Source: an uncultured Blautia sp. (GTDB lineage Bacteria > Bacillota > Clostridia > Lachnospirales > Lachnospiraceae). Taken from it: a stretch of 7,046 bases of DNA. Numbering within the stretch: the stretch's first letter is position 1; the number at the start of each line of letters is the position of its first letter. The notes beneath the pieces are model-generated. The model was not told the DNA's origin. It saw only the letters and a program-made list of their open reading frames with translations, and ran no database searches. Shown here one piece after another: positions 1 through 6,181 of the stretch. The DNA lies in NCBI GenBank assembly GCA_900547615.1, contig URHH01000132.1, positions 1 through 7,046 of the forward strand, read 5' to 3'. Position numbers and translations under genes: made by a program.

Positions 1-710
1 GGAAGCGATACTGCGTTAGCAACCTGATATACCATTCTTACTGCAACAGGCTTCACTGCAGGACCTGACATTCCCCCTGTTTTATTTGCAAGAGCAAAGG
101 TTCTTCTGTTAATATCAATTTTCATTCCTGTAATGGTATTGATAAGGGAAAGCACATCTGCTCCACCTGCCTCTGCTGCCCGCGCCATCTCTGTCACGTC
201 CGTCACATTGGGGCTTAATTTCATGATCACAGGCTGCTTTGCATATTTTTTCACTTCTTTTGTGATCGCTTCAAGCGCTTTCGGATCCTGTCCAAAAGCA
301 ATGCCTCCTTCTTTTACATTCGGGCAGGAAACATTGATTTCCAGCATATCGACCGGCTCATTTGCAAGGCGTTCCACAACTTCACAGTAATCTTCTGTTG
401 TTTTTCCGCACACATTTACAATGATCTTTGTGTCAAATTTTTTCAGAAACGGAATGTCTCTTTCGCAGAATACGTCGATACCCGGATTCTGAAGCCCGAT
501 GGCATTGAGCATTCCGCTGTTTGTCTCTGTAATTCGCGGTGTGGGGTTTCCCGGCCAGGGCACGTTTGCCACGCCCTTTGTCACAACTGCGCCAAGCTTA
601 TTTAAGTCCACAAATTCGCTGTATTCCTCTCCGGAACCAAATGTTCCGGAAGCTGTCATTACCGGGTTTTTTAATTCCACTCCTGCAAGAGTCACGTTCA
701 TTTTATTCAT
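1..710 (-). CDS. pyrD: Dihydroorotate dehydrogenase B (NAD+), catalytic subunit PyrD, C-terminus cut off by window edge
   Basis: This is the FMN-containing catalytic subunit that oxidises dihydroorotate to orotate, the fourth step of UMP synthesis. It works in the cytoplasm as a complex with PyrK. Reading the minus strand from the ATG at 710 gives 236 codons before the edge; the family is about 300 residues, so roughly 65 are missing. Visible motifs are TASGTFG (19-25), VTKG (43-46), IGLQNPG (71-77), INVSCPN (125-131) with Cys129 as the expected class 1B catalytic base, INTITGMKID (190-199) and GGMSGPAVKP (212-221). The Cys base, rather than Ser, and the adjacent pyrK mark it as class 1B. The start is set by GGAGG 7 nt upstream; a second ATG three codons in is less well placed. 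Its ATG overlaps the pyrK TGA (ATGA), which suggests translational coupling. Confidence 0.95.
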   Translation of the reverse strand, partial: MNKMNVTLAGVELKNPVMTASGTFGSGEEYSEFVDLNKLGAVVTKGVANVPWPGNPTPRITETNSGMLNAIGLQNPGIDVFCERDIPFLKKFDTKIIVNVCGKTTEDYCEVVERLANEPVDMLEINVSCPNVKEGGIAFGQDPKALEAITKEVKKYAKQPVIMKLSPNVTDVTEMARAAEAGGADVLSLINTITGMKIDINRRTFALANKTGGMSGPAVKPVAVRMVYQVANAVSL

Positions 711-1483
711 AACTCCACCTCCGTACTTAAAAATACAGGGCCGTCTTTACATACGCGCTTATTGTGTACGTGAGAATGGGAATCCACCTCTTTTGACTGG
801 CATACACAGCCAAGACATGCGCCAATCCCACATGCCATACGCTCTTCCATTGAAATCCAGCATGGAATATTTTTTTCTTCTGCATACGCTTTGATGGCAC
901 GAAGCATAGGAGTGGGACCACAGGCAAAAATCGCGTCTGCCTCCAGATTATTTTCCCGTATCGCGTCCATTACATTTCCCTTTGTTCCGGCAGAGCCGTC
1001 CTCTGTCGCCACATATACAGGACAGTATTTTTCAAATTCTTCATTTAAGAACAGCTCGTCGCGGTATCCAAGCACTGCCACAGCCTCTGCTTCCATTTCC
1101 TTTGCAGTCTGGAGCATGGGAGGGATTCCGATTCCCCCGCCGATTAAAAATACGCGTTTTCCTTTTACCTCAGAAAGAGGAAAACCGTTTCCAAGAGGTC
1201 CCATTGTCTCAAGAGGAACGCCTGCATGACATTTTGAAAACATTTCTGTTCCTGTGTTTTTGCCTGTCACGCGGTAAACAAGGCGAAGCTGCCCCTTTTC
1301 TCTGTCAATCTCACAGAGACTTATGGGACGGGGCAGGAGCTTGCTCCCGTCCCTTGTATATAAAGAAACAAACTGTCCCGGCACTGCGTTTTTGGCAATT
1401 TTATCTGTCTGAAGCCACATACTGTAAATGTCGGAAGCAATGCACTCCTGACTTACAATTCTGCATTTTTCTTTTGCTTTCAT
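707..1483 (-). CDS. pyrK: Dihydroorotate dehydrogenase B electron-transfer subunit PyrK (FAD, 2Fe-2S)
   Basis: PyrK passes electrons from the FMN of PyrD through a [2Fe-2S] cluster and FAD to NAD+. The 258-residue length matches the family. The N-terminal half is a ferredoxin-reductase-like FAD barrel with the RPIS motif (52-55). The nucleotide-binding half shows GGGIGIPPML (115-124) and CGPTPML (188-194). The C-terminal cluster motif has Cys218, Cys223 and Cys226 (C-x4-C-x2-C) and Cys245. The last ligand is separated by 18 residues with a His-rich stretch (HSHVH, 236-240); the well-studied homologues, as I recall them, have a shorter loop. AGGAGG lies 6 nt before the ATG, and the upstream pyrF stop TAG is the first three bases of that TAGGAGG, so the two genes are only 10 nt apart. 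The 3' end overlaps pyrD by 4 nt. Confidence 0.96.
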   Translation of the reverse strand: MKAKEKCRIVSQECIASDIYSMWLQTDKIAKNAVPGQFVSLYTRDGSKLLPRPISLCEIDREKGQLRLVYRVTGKNTGTEMFSKCHAGVPLETMGPLGNGFPLSEVKGKRVFLIGGGIGIPPMLQTAKEMEAEAVAVLGYRDELFLNEEFEKYCPVYVATEDGSAGTKGNVMDAIRENNLEADAIFACGPTPMLRAIKAYAEEKNIPCWISMEERMACGIGACLGCVCQSKEVDSHSHVHNKRVCKDGPVFLSTEVEL

Positions 1484-1493
1484 TTCTGTCCTC

Positions 1494-2420
1494 CTAGCGG
1501 TTATTTAAAGCGCCGCTGATGTCTTCTATCATATCTTTTACAGCCTGACGGGAAGCGTCTGCATATCCTTCTTCCCCAAATGCTGCATATTTTTCCTGTT
1601 TGTAAGCTGCAATAATTCCTCTTGAGGAGTTTACGATCGCACCGAGCCCGTCTTTATTGAAGAAATGTACAAGGTCTGCTCCTTTGCCTCCCTGTGCGCC
1701 GTATCCCGGAACAAGGATAAAGGTCTTTGGCATGATCTCTCTTAATACTTTTCCCATCTCCGGATAAGTCGCGCCTACAACAGCGCCTACATAGCTGTAG
1801 CCATTTCCCATATGCTCCTCGCCCCACTGAGCAACCTTTTCGCCAACCCACTCATAGAGAGGACGTCCGTCGATGATTCTGTCCTGAAATTCTCCGCTGG
1901 AAGGATTTGATGTTTTTACAAGAATGAAAAGTCCCTTGTTTTCTTCTTTGCACACATCAATAAACGGTTTTACGCCGTCTGTTCCAAGATATGGATTGAC
2001 CGTGGCAAAATCCTCGTCAAATCCTGCATATTTTTTGCTCCCAACCTGTACTTTGCCAAGATGACCTACTGCATAAGCAGCAGATGTAGAGCCAATATCG
2101 CCTCTTTTAATATCTCCAATGATCACAAGGTCTTTTTCCTTGCAGTAATCAATGGTTTTCTTATATGCCATAAGTCCCGGAATCCCAAACTGTTCATACA
2201 TGGCAATCTGTGGTTTTACTGCCGGGATCAGATCGTATGTTGCATCTATGATTCCTTTATTATACTGCCAGATTGCCTCTGCAGCGCCTTCCAGAGTTTC
2301 TCCGTATTCCTTAAATGCCTTCTCCTGAATGTGTGCCGGAATATAATTCATCATAGGGTCCAGACCTACTACGATTGGCGCGTTTGTCTTCTGAATTTTT
2401 TCAATCAGTTTGTTAATCAT
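1494..2420 (-). CDS. pyrF: Orotidine 5'-phosphate decarboxylase PyrF, type 2 (long) subfamily
   Basis: PyrF decarboxylates OMP to UMP, the last step of the de novo pathway, in the cytoplasm without a cofactor. At 308 residues it belongs to the long subfamily; the short bacterial type is about 230-240. Motifs in order are GLDP (19-22), KPQIAMYE (69-76), GDIKRGDIG (102-110) carrying the catalytic Asp-x-Lys-x-x-Asp array with Lys105, VNPYLGTD (141-148), VVGATYP (214-220), VPGYGAQGG (237-245) and NSSRGI (264-269). Together these form the barrel strand ends that hold the phosphate and orotate. GGGAGGAACC ends about 4 nt ahead of the ATG, giving a good ribosome binding site. It lies 49 nt of AT-rich, terminator-free sequence after pyrC, consistent with one operon. 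Confidence 0.96.
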   Translation of the reverse strand: MINKLIEKIQKTNAPIVVGLDPMMNYIPAHIQEKAFKEYGETLEGAAEAIWQYNKGIIDATYDLIPAVKPQIAMYEQFGIPGLMAYKKTIDYCKEKDLVIIGDIKRGDIGSTSAAYAVGHLGKVQVGSKKYAGFDEDFATVNPYLGTDGVKPFIDVCKEENKGLFILVKTSNPSSGEFQDRIIDGRPLYEWVGEKVAQWGEEHMGNGYSYVGAVVGATYPEMGKVLREIMPKTFILVPGYGAQGGKGADLVHFFNKDGLGAIVNSSRGIIAAYKQEKYAAFGEEGYADASRQAVKDMIEDISGALNNR

Positions 2421-2469
2421 GAATGGTTCCTCCCGAAATATATGTTTACTTTTGTTTTTTTATTTATAT

Positions 2470-3765
2470 TTATAAATTTTCGTTTTCCTGAAATACAACT
2501 TTTCCATCACAGATCGTATAGAGAACTTTTCCCTTTACTTCCCAGCCGTCAAACGGAGTATTGCGTCCTTTTGATGCAAATTTTGTCCTGTCGATCTTGT
2601 AGCTGTGTGTTACATCTACTACGATCACGTCTGCCGGGTGTCCTTCCTGAATAGTCCCCCGGTCAAGCCCAAGGATCTGCGCCGGATTCCAGCTCATTTT
2701 TTCCACCATCTGAAGTTCTGTGAGAACGCCTTTCTCCACAAGCTCTGTGTAAGTAAGTGCAAGACTTGTCTCCAGTCCCACAATGCCGAAGGCTGCGCTT
2801 CTCATGGAGCCGGATTTATCCCGCACACTGTGAGGCGCATGATCTGTACTGATGACCTGAATACTTCCGTCTTTCAGACCGTTTCTCAGTGCTTCCACAT
2901 CCTTCTTTGTACGAAGAGGCGGATTCATTTTATAGTTTGGATTGTCTCTGTCAATATCATCAGATGTCAAAATAAAATGATGGGGACAGACTTCTGCTGT
3001 TACATTCGGAATATTTTTTTCTCTGATAACTTCCATCATATTCGCAACGCCCTCTGTAGAACAGTGGCATAAATGGAGATGCACACCTGTGTCGATCGCG
3101 AGGAAAATATCTCTCGCTGCAATGGCATCTTCCGTTGCATTGCTGATTCCCGGAAGACGGAGACGTTTTGCGTTTTCATCTTCATTCATACAGCCCACGC
3201 CGCGAAGCTCAATATCTTCACAGTGCGCAAATACCGGAATTTTACATTTTTCAGCAAGCACCATTGCGTCCTTGTAAATCTGACTGTTCATAACAGACTT
3301 TCCATCTTCCGTAATTGCAGGAATACCAACTTTCGCCATACCGATAATGTCAGAAAGTTCTTCCCCTTTCTGCCCCTTTGTGATAGCTCCTGACTGCAGT
3401 ACATGAATCGGCGCAAGCTGCGCAGCCTTATTGTGTACATACTCTACTCTGTCCGGATTATCAATAACCGGCGTTGTGTTGGGCATTGCCACGACTGTTG
3501 TCACACCACCTCTTGCAGCAGCCTTTGTGCCGCTCTCTATATCTTCTTTTTCAGTCTGCCCCGGGTCGCGCAAATGCACATGAAGGTCAATGAGCCCCGG
3601 CATAACAAGGCAGCCTTTTGCGTTGATGATCCTGTCATTTTTTTCCTTTTTCTCTAATTTATCACCGATTTCTCTGATGATGCCATCTTCAATATAAATA
3701 TCTCCAACCTTGTCTGTTTTGGTTGCAGCATCTATAATGCGTCCCTGGCGAATTAAAATCCCCAT
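2470..3765 (-). CDS. pyrC: Dihydroorotase PyrC, type I
   Basis: PyrC is the zinc amidohydrolase that cyclises carbamoyl-aspartate to dihydroorotate, the third step of UMP synthesis. The chosen start gives 431 residues, matching the type I family (about 425-430). Metal-site motifs are DLHVHLRDPG (60-69, His62 and His64), TEDG with Asp154 where type I bacterial enzymes use Asp, HCED (His181), HLCHCS (His234) and ISTDHAPH (305-312, catalytic/metal Asp308). NPPLR (281-285) is a substrate-loop motif. The frame stays open upstream to an ATG at 3843, but only the ATG at 3765 has a ribosome binding site (AAGGGAG, 8 nt away) and gives the family N-terminus MGILI. It is the first gene of the minus-strand pyr cluster, divergent from the cold-shock gene. 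Confidence 0.96.
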   Translation of the reverse strand: MGILIRQGRIIDAATKTDKVGDIYIEDGIIREIGDKLEKKEKNDRIINAKGCLVMPGLIDLHVHLRDPGQTEKEDIESGTKAAARGGVTTVVAMPNTTPVIDNPDRVEYVHNKAAQLAPIHVLQSGAITKGQKGEELSDIIGMAKVGIPAITEDGKSVMNSQIYKDAMVLAEKCKIPVFAHCEDIELRGVGCMNEDENAKRLRLPGISNATEDAIAARDIFLAIDTGVHLHLCHCSTEGVANMMEVIREKNIPNVTAEVCPHHFILTSDDIDRDNPNYKMNPPLRTKKDVEALRNGLKDGSIQVISTDHAPHSVRDKSGSMRSAAFGIVGLETSLALTYTELVEKGVLTELQMVEKMSWNPAQILGLDRGTIQEGHPADVIVVDVTHSYKIDRTKFASKGRNTPFDGWEVKGKVLYTICDGKVVFQENENL

Positions 3766-3773
3766 ACAAATCG

Positions 3774-3780
3774 CTCCCTT
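3774..3780 (-). promoter_or_regulatory. Ribosome binding site that sets the pyrC start
   Basis: Read on the minus strand this is AAGGGAG, 8 nt before the ATG at 3765. No comparable purine-rich site precedes the in-frame ATG at 3843, so it decides in favour of the shorter PyrC. Confidence 0.75.
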
Positions 3781-3822
3781 CCTGATTTTATGTATATATG
3801 TAATATCTTCTTTCTGATATAC

Positions 3823-3851
3823 ATAATACACGAAATCTTTCATTTAATAAA
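3823..3851 (-). promoter_or_regulatory. Weak candidate promoter for the pyr operon
   Basis: On the minus strand TATTAT (3828-3823) is a 5/6 match to the -10 consensus. It lies 17 bp downstream of TTTATT (3851-3846), which is a poor -35. Transcription would begin about 50 nt before the pyrC ATG. Other AT-rich hexamers nearby could serve equally well, so this is a guess at location only. No PyrR binding loop, antiterminator or intrinsic terminator was found between here and pyrC. Confidence 0.25.
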
Positions 3852-3881
3852 GCACTTTTTTCCAAGTCTTTTTATTTCTCC

Positions 3882-3910
3882 TTGACAATTTAAAAACAGA
3901 GATATATAAT
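3882..3910 (+). promoter_or_regulatory. Perfect-consensus sigma-A promoter for the cold-shock gene
   Basis: TTGACA (3882-3887) and TATAAT (3905-3910) are both exact consensus hexamers separated by exactly 17 bp. Transcription should start near 3917, leaving a leader of about 130 nt ahead of the csp ATG. A maximal-strength promoter fits the abundance of Csp proteins. It also implies that control, if any, acts after initiation, in the leader. Confidence 0.88.
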
Positions 3911-3916
3911 CAAAAC

Positions 3917-4049
3917 ACATAAGGATTATTTAATGTAAAATCACTAGTTTTTAGAGATTATATTTACATGATATAGTCTGTAAAATCTGGTGATTTTTTT
4001 CGCCAGAAAACAGCTTTTTAACTTTTATTTTTTATGGAGGTAACACGAA
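3917..4049 (+). promoter_or_regulatory. Structured 5' leader of the cold-shock mRNA (possible thermosensor or attenuator)
   Basis: TGTAAAATC occurs twice as a direct repeat (3934-3942 and 3979-3987). TTTACA (3963-3968) between them can pair with either copy. Fold 1 combines an 11-bp stem, AAAATCACTAG (3937-3947) with CTGGTGATTTT (3987-3997, one G-U), running into a T7 tract (3994-4000), and a small inner hairpin 3963-3968/3979-3984. Fold 2 combines 3933-3939/3963-3969 with a separate hairpin TCTGGTG (3986-3992)/CGCCAGA (4001-4007). The two folds share bases and exclude each other. The ribosome binding site TGGAGG (4035-4040) lies 9 nt before the ATG and is unpaired in both. Long leaders that refold with temperature are known for csp genes in other bacteria. 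That this leader does so is inference. Confidence 0.5.
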
Positions 4050-4250
4050 ATGAACAAGGGAACTGTAAAATGGTTCAACGCAGAAAAAGGTTATGGATTT
4101 ATCACAGGTGAAGACGGAGCAGACGTTTTCGTACATTTCTCCGCTATCAACGGTGAAGGCTTCAAATCCCTTGAAGAAGGCCAGGCTGTAACTTACGACT
4201 TAACAGAAGGTGCTCGTGGAATGCAGGCTGCCAACGTTACAAAATTATAA
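4050..4250 (+). CDS. Cold-shock protein, CspA/CspB family RNA chaperone
   Basis: The product is a 66-residue single cold-shock domain, the usual length. It binds single-stranded nucleic acid and keeps mRNA unstructured. The opening NKGTVKWFNAEKGYGFI contains RNP1 (KGYGFI, 13-18). RNP2 is VFVHF (26-30), followed by the family segment SLEEGQAVTYD (40-50) and the closing QAANVTKL. The aromatic RNA-binding residues Trp8, Phe9, Tyr15, Phe17, Phe27 and Phe30 are all present. A TGGAGG site sits 9 nt upstream. The gene is monocistronic: it has a consensus promoter and long leader before it and a strong terminator 43 nt after it. Bacteria usually carry several csp paralogues, so no letter is assigned. 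Whether it is cold-induced or constitutive cannot be read from the protein. Confidence 0.95.
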   Translation: MNKGTVKWFNAEKGYGFITGEDGADVFVHFSAINGEGFKSLEEGQAVTYDLTEGARGMQAANVTKL

Positions 4251-4293
4251 TTTCGTAATTGGTAACTGTATCAGGCTTTTTGTAAACCTGTAT

Positions 4294-4330
4294 AAAAAGG
4301 GATTCCGTCTATCGACGGAATCCCTTTTTT
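4294..4330. terminator. Bidirectional Rho-independent terminator
   Basis: A perfect 16-bp inverted repeat (4294-4309 with 4314-4329) has a 4-nt TATC loop. The GC-rich core GGGATTCCGTC/GACGGAATCCC is flanked by A5 and T6 tracts, so it can stop transcription from both sides. It ends the csp transcript on the plus strand and, 25 nt beyond its stop codon, the small membrane-protein gene on the minus strand. Confidence 0.95.
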
Positions 4331-4354
4331 AATCACTATTTATGTTTTGTTTTA

Positions 4355-4609
4355 TTATTCTGCCGCCTCTGCTGTCAAAGAAGAAAGGTATTCGTCCAGC
4401 GCCGCTGTATCTATTTCTGTCTCCTGTACAACCGCTTCTTTATCTTCCTGTGTCTTATCGTATACGGAAAATCCAATCCAGCATACAGCTACTGCACAGA
4501 CTGCAATTCCCGCCAGTTTTTCAATCATAAGAATACGTTTTTCCTTTTTTATCAGCTTCTCACGATTTGCTTTTTCCTTCTTATAAGCATCAACTTTTTT
4601 CTGACTCAT
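4355..4609 (-). CDS. Small single-pass membrane protein of unknown function
   Basis: I do not recognise a named family. The 84-residue product has three parts. Residues 1-30 are Lys/Glu-rich and probably helical (KKVDAYKKEKANREK). A hydrophobic segment of about 19 residues (32-50, LAGIAVCAVAVCWIGFSVY) contains two Cys. An acidic tail of about 34 residues ends EAAE. By the positive-inside rule the N-terminus should be cytoplasmic and the acidic tail outside. The segment is internal and not followed by a clear signal-peptidase site, so a membrane anchor is more likely than secretion. AGGAG lies 9 nt before the ATG. It has its own promoter and ends at the shared terminator, so it is expressed as a unit, possibly also by readthrough from the degV-family gene 77 nt upstream. 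Confidence 0.8.
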   Translation of the reverse strand: MSQKKVDAYKKEKANREKLIKKEKRILMIEKLAGIAVCAVAVCWIGFSVYDKTQEDKEAVVQETEIDTAALDEYLSSLTAEAAE

Positions 4610-4654
4610 ATCCGGTATCTCCTATCTGTATAAAATTCCAGTATTTTTAGAGAT

Positions 4655-4663
4655 ATTATACCA
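4655..4663 (-). promoter_or_regulatory. Extended -10 promoter for the small membrane-protein gene
   Basis: The minus strand reads TGGTATAAT, an exact TGnTATAAT extended -10. It lies in the 77-nt spacer after the degV-family stop and 46 nt before the ATG at 4609. The -35 region (TTTCCT about 17 bp upstream) is weak, as is common when the -10 is extended. Confidence 0.7.
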
Positions 4664-4686
4664 CATTTCTTTTTAAAAGGAAAGTA

Positions 4687-5526
4687 TCAAACCGCTACGA
4701 TAATTCCTCCGTCATTTGCGTACATGGTACTGACGCCCGCCGTATTCAGTACAATAATCTGCGCGGGATTCATTTTTTCTGCAATGGCTTCCTTAAACAT
4801 TTCCGCACGCTCCGGACAGTTGCAGTGGCAGATAGCCAGCGCTTTCTTTTCACCGTCTGATGTTTTCGAAACAATATGCTCCATCATTTTTACAAGCGCC
4901 TTATTCATGCCTCTTGCCTGATCCAGCTGGCAGATGGTTCCCTCATCTGTGGAGCCCATGACCGGCTTGATTTTAAGGGCTGTTGCCACAAGCGCCTTCA
5001 CACCGCTCAAACGTCCGTTTTTTCGCAATGTATCAAGATTTTCCAGTACAAAAAATGTATTCTGTCCAGAAATATATTCTTCTGCTGTACGTACTACCTC
5101 ATCAAAAGCAAGACCTGCTTTTTCGCATTCTTCAATTTTCATTGCAATCAGAGTTTCTCCCACAGACGCAGACCGGGAATTAAACACATGGATCTTCTTC
5201 TCCGGATGTTCCTCCAGAAGAAGATTTTTGCCCAGAACTGCACTGTTATAAGAACCGCTGAGTTCTGATGACAATGTAATTGCGTAAATGCGCTCTGCAT
5301 CACATTCAAATGCTTTCATATATCTTTCAGGAGAAGGACATGCAGATTTCGGGCATTCTTCACAGGCAGCTACTTTTTTCAGAAATTCTGCCTGGTCAAA
5401 CGTCTCATCGTCCACAATATTTTCTCCGCCAACTGTCAGTACAAGGGGAACAGATTCAAAACGCTCATCTGTTTTCCACTGTTCTAAAAATTCTCCGCAA
5501 CTATCTATCACAATCTTATAGCTCAA
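4687..5526 (-). CDS. DegV family fatty-acid-binding protein, TTG start
   Basis: DegV-family proteins bind a long-chain fatty acid between two alpha/beta domains. The FakB members present it to the kinase FakA for phosphorylation; other members have no settled role. The 279-residue product has the family length. Motifs are IDSCGE (7-12), SACPSPERY (61-69, the S/T-x-x-P loop), TLSSELSGSYNSA (84-96, acyl-carboxylate binding loop), NSRSAS (116-121), FVLENLDTLRKNGRLSG (159-175) and KIKPV (185-189). The C-terminus is GGIIVAV. Translation starts at TTG: the preceding in-frame codon is TAA, AAGAGGA sits 8 nt upstream, and the next ATG would remove the first ligand motif. No fakA lies in this window. 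FakB or paralogue status cannot be decided from one sequence. Confidence 0.92.
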   Translation of the reverse strand: MSYKIVIDSCGEFLEQWKTDERFESVPLVLTVGGENIVDDETFDQAEFLKKVAACEECPKSACPSPERYMKAFECDAERIYAITLSSELSGSYNSAVLGKNLLLEEHPEKKIHVFNSRSASVGETLIAMKIEECEKAGLAFDEVVRTAEEYISGQNTFFVLENLDTLRKNGRLSGVKALVATALKIKPVMGSTDEGTICQLDQARGMNKALVKMMEHIVSKTSDGEKKALAICHCNCPERAEMFKEAIAEKMNPAQIIVLNTAGVSTMYANDGGIIVAV

Positions 5527-5534
5527 TTATATCG

Positions 5535-5541
5535 TCCTCTT
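5535..5541 (-). promoter_or_regulatory. Ribosome binding site that sets the TTG start of the DegV-family gene
   Basis: The minus strand reads AAGAGGA, 8 nt before TTG (5526-5524). The codon directly before that TTG in the same frame is the stop TAA (5529-5527), so no longer reading is possible. Confidence 0.75.
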
Positions 5542-5573
5542 TTCCATTACATGTAGTTTTGAATACCAGATTT

Positions 5574-5602
5574 ATATTATCACATACAACCTGTTTTGAA
5601 AA
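5574..5602 (-). promoter_or_regulatory. Candidate promoter of the DegV-family gene
   Basis: On the minus strand TTTTCA (5602-5597) and TAATAT (5579-5574) are each 4/6 matches to consensus with a 17-bp spacer. They lie about 50 nt before the TTG start in the 151-bp divergent spacer. Confidence 0.35.
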
Positions 5603-5642
5603 GTCTTTTTTAAAAACTCTGTTCTTTTTTTCTTATCTGTTT

Positions 5643-5648
5643 TATAAT
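5643..5648 (+). promoter_or_regulatory. -10 element of the DUF5721-like gene promoter
   Basis: An exact TATAAT lies 29 nt before the ATG at 5678, which would give a leader of about 20 nt. No good -35 is seen at 16-18 bp (TGTTCT at 17 bp), so the promoter is either weak or assisted by an activator. Confidence 0.45.
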
Positions 5649-5677
5649 ATTCTCATACTTGATAAAGGAGCACCTAT

Positions 5678-6181
5678 ATGCAGGCACTAAACATAACGAA
5701 TTTAAAAGATTTTACAAATAAACTTTTTATTGGAGAAGTCTTTGACCATTTTCTGGTAACTGAGGCTTCTATTACGACTTTCGCAACTTTTTTTATCGAC
5801 GGAAAGCTTCAGAATGATTTTTTTGATTCCGATGAACAGACTGCTCTTCGCGAAAGCGGACGTTCTTACGCTTTATGGGAAGAAATAAAGCCTTACTGTT
5901 GTTCTGTTATCAGAGGAAAACGTCTCCCTCTTCATTTTAAAATTATATTTCAGCTTCCCCTCTCCGAAATTGCCAGATTGTTTCCGGATAAAGCCGGTTC
6001 TTTTTCGGATATTGGAAATTTTTATCTTAATGTACAGTATAGAAACCAGAACGTTTTATGCACAACCGGCGTTTCTCTTCACACTTTTACTCCAGGCGTA
6101 AAACCAGGTACTTTATGGGACGATATGATTCTTCATTTTTTGCAGAATCATCAGATCGATTTTGAAAAGGTCTCCGATTAG
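5678..6181 (+). CDS. DUF5721-like conserved protein of unknown function
   Basis: The 167-residue protein resembles, from memory, the uncharacterised DUF5721 family of Lachnospiraceae and relatives; a domain search would settle this. No function is known to me. It has no signal peptide, membrane segment or catalytic motif. The pattern is beta-rich and probably cytoplasmic: an opening LKDFTNKLFIGEVFDHFLV (9-27), a central block IKPYCCSVIRGKRLPLHFK (70-88) leading into IIFQLPL (89-95), FYLNVQYRN (115-123), and CTTGVSLHTFTPG (128-140) followed by LWDDM (146-150). AAGGAG is 7 nt upstream of the ATG. It is divergent from the DegV-family gene, and its TAG stop overlaps the TAA stop of the converging Spo0A-domain gene, with no terminator between them. 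Base use matches its neighbours. Confidence 0.85.
   Translation: MQALNITNLKDFTNKLFIGEVFDHFLVTEASITTFATFFIDGKLQNDFFDSDEQTALRESGRSYALWEEIKPYCCSVIRGKRLPLHFKIIFQLPLSEIARLFPDKAGSFSDIGNFYLNVQYRNQNVLCTTGVSLHTFTPGVKPGTLWDDMILHFLQNHQIDFEKVSD

Noticed and set aside
499..1497. Plus-strand open frames opposite pyrD and pyrK (499-894, 891-1229, 982-1497).
   Set aside because: They are antisense to genes with clear motifs, have no ribosome binding sites or recognisable domains, and show low-complexity composition typical of shadow frames.
2421..2469. The AT-rich spacer between pyrC and pyrF as a terminator or internal promoter.
   Set aside because: No stable stem is present and no paired -35/-10 stands out; it reads as a plain operon spacer.
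2061..3657. Several plus-strand open frames opposite pyrF and pyrC, the longest at 2061-2654.
   Set aside because: They are rich in Cys, Phe and His as expected from reverse reading of coding DNA, and lie entirely or almost entirely over catalytic-motif-bearing genes.
3766..3843. A 26-codon N-terminal extension of pyrC starting at an ATG at 3843.
   Set aside because: It has no ribosome binding site, its Tyr/Ile/Lys-rich composition is foreign to dihydroorotases, and the start at 3765 gives the family length with a proper site upstream.
4261..4290. A short CAGG...CCTG hairpin just after the csp stop codon.
   Set aside because: The stem is only 4-5 bp with a long loop and no T tract, and a far stronger terminator follows at once.
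4876..5268. Plus-strand frames opposite the DegV-family gene (4876-5268 and neighbours).
   Set aside because: They overlap a complete, motif-rich gene and have no translation signals or family resemblance.
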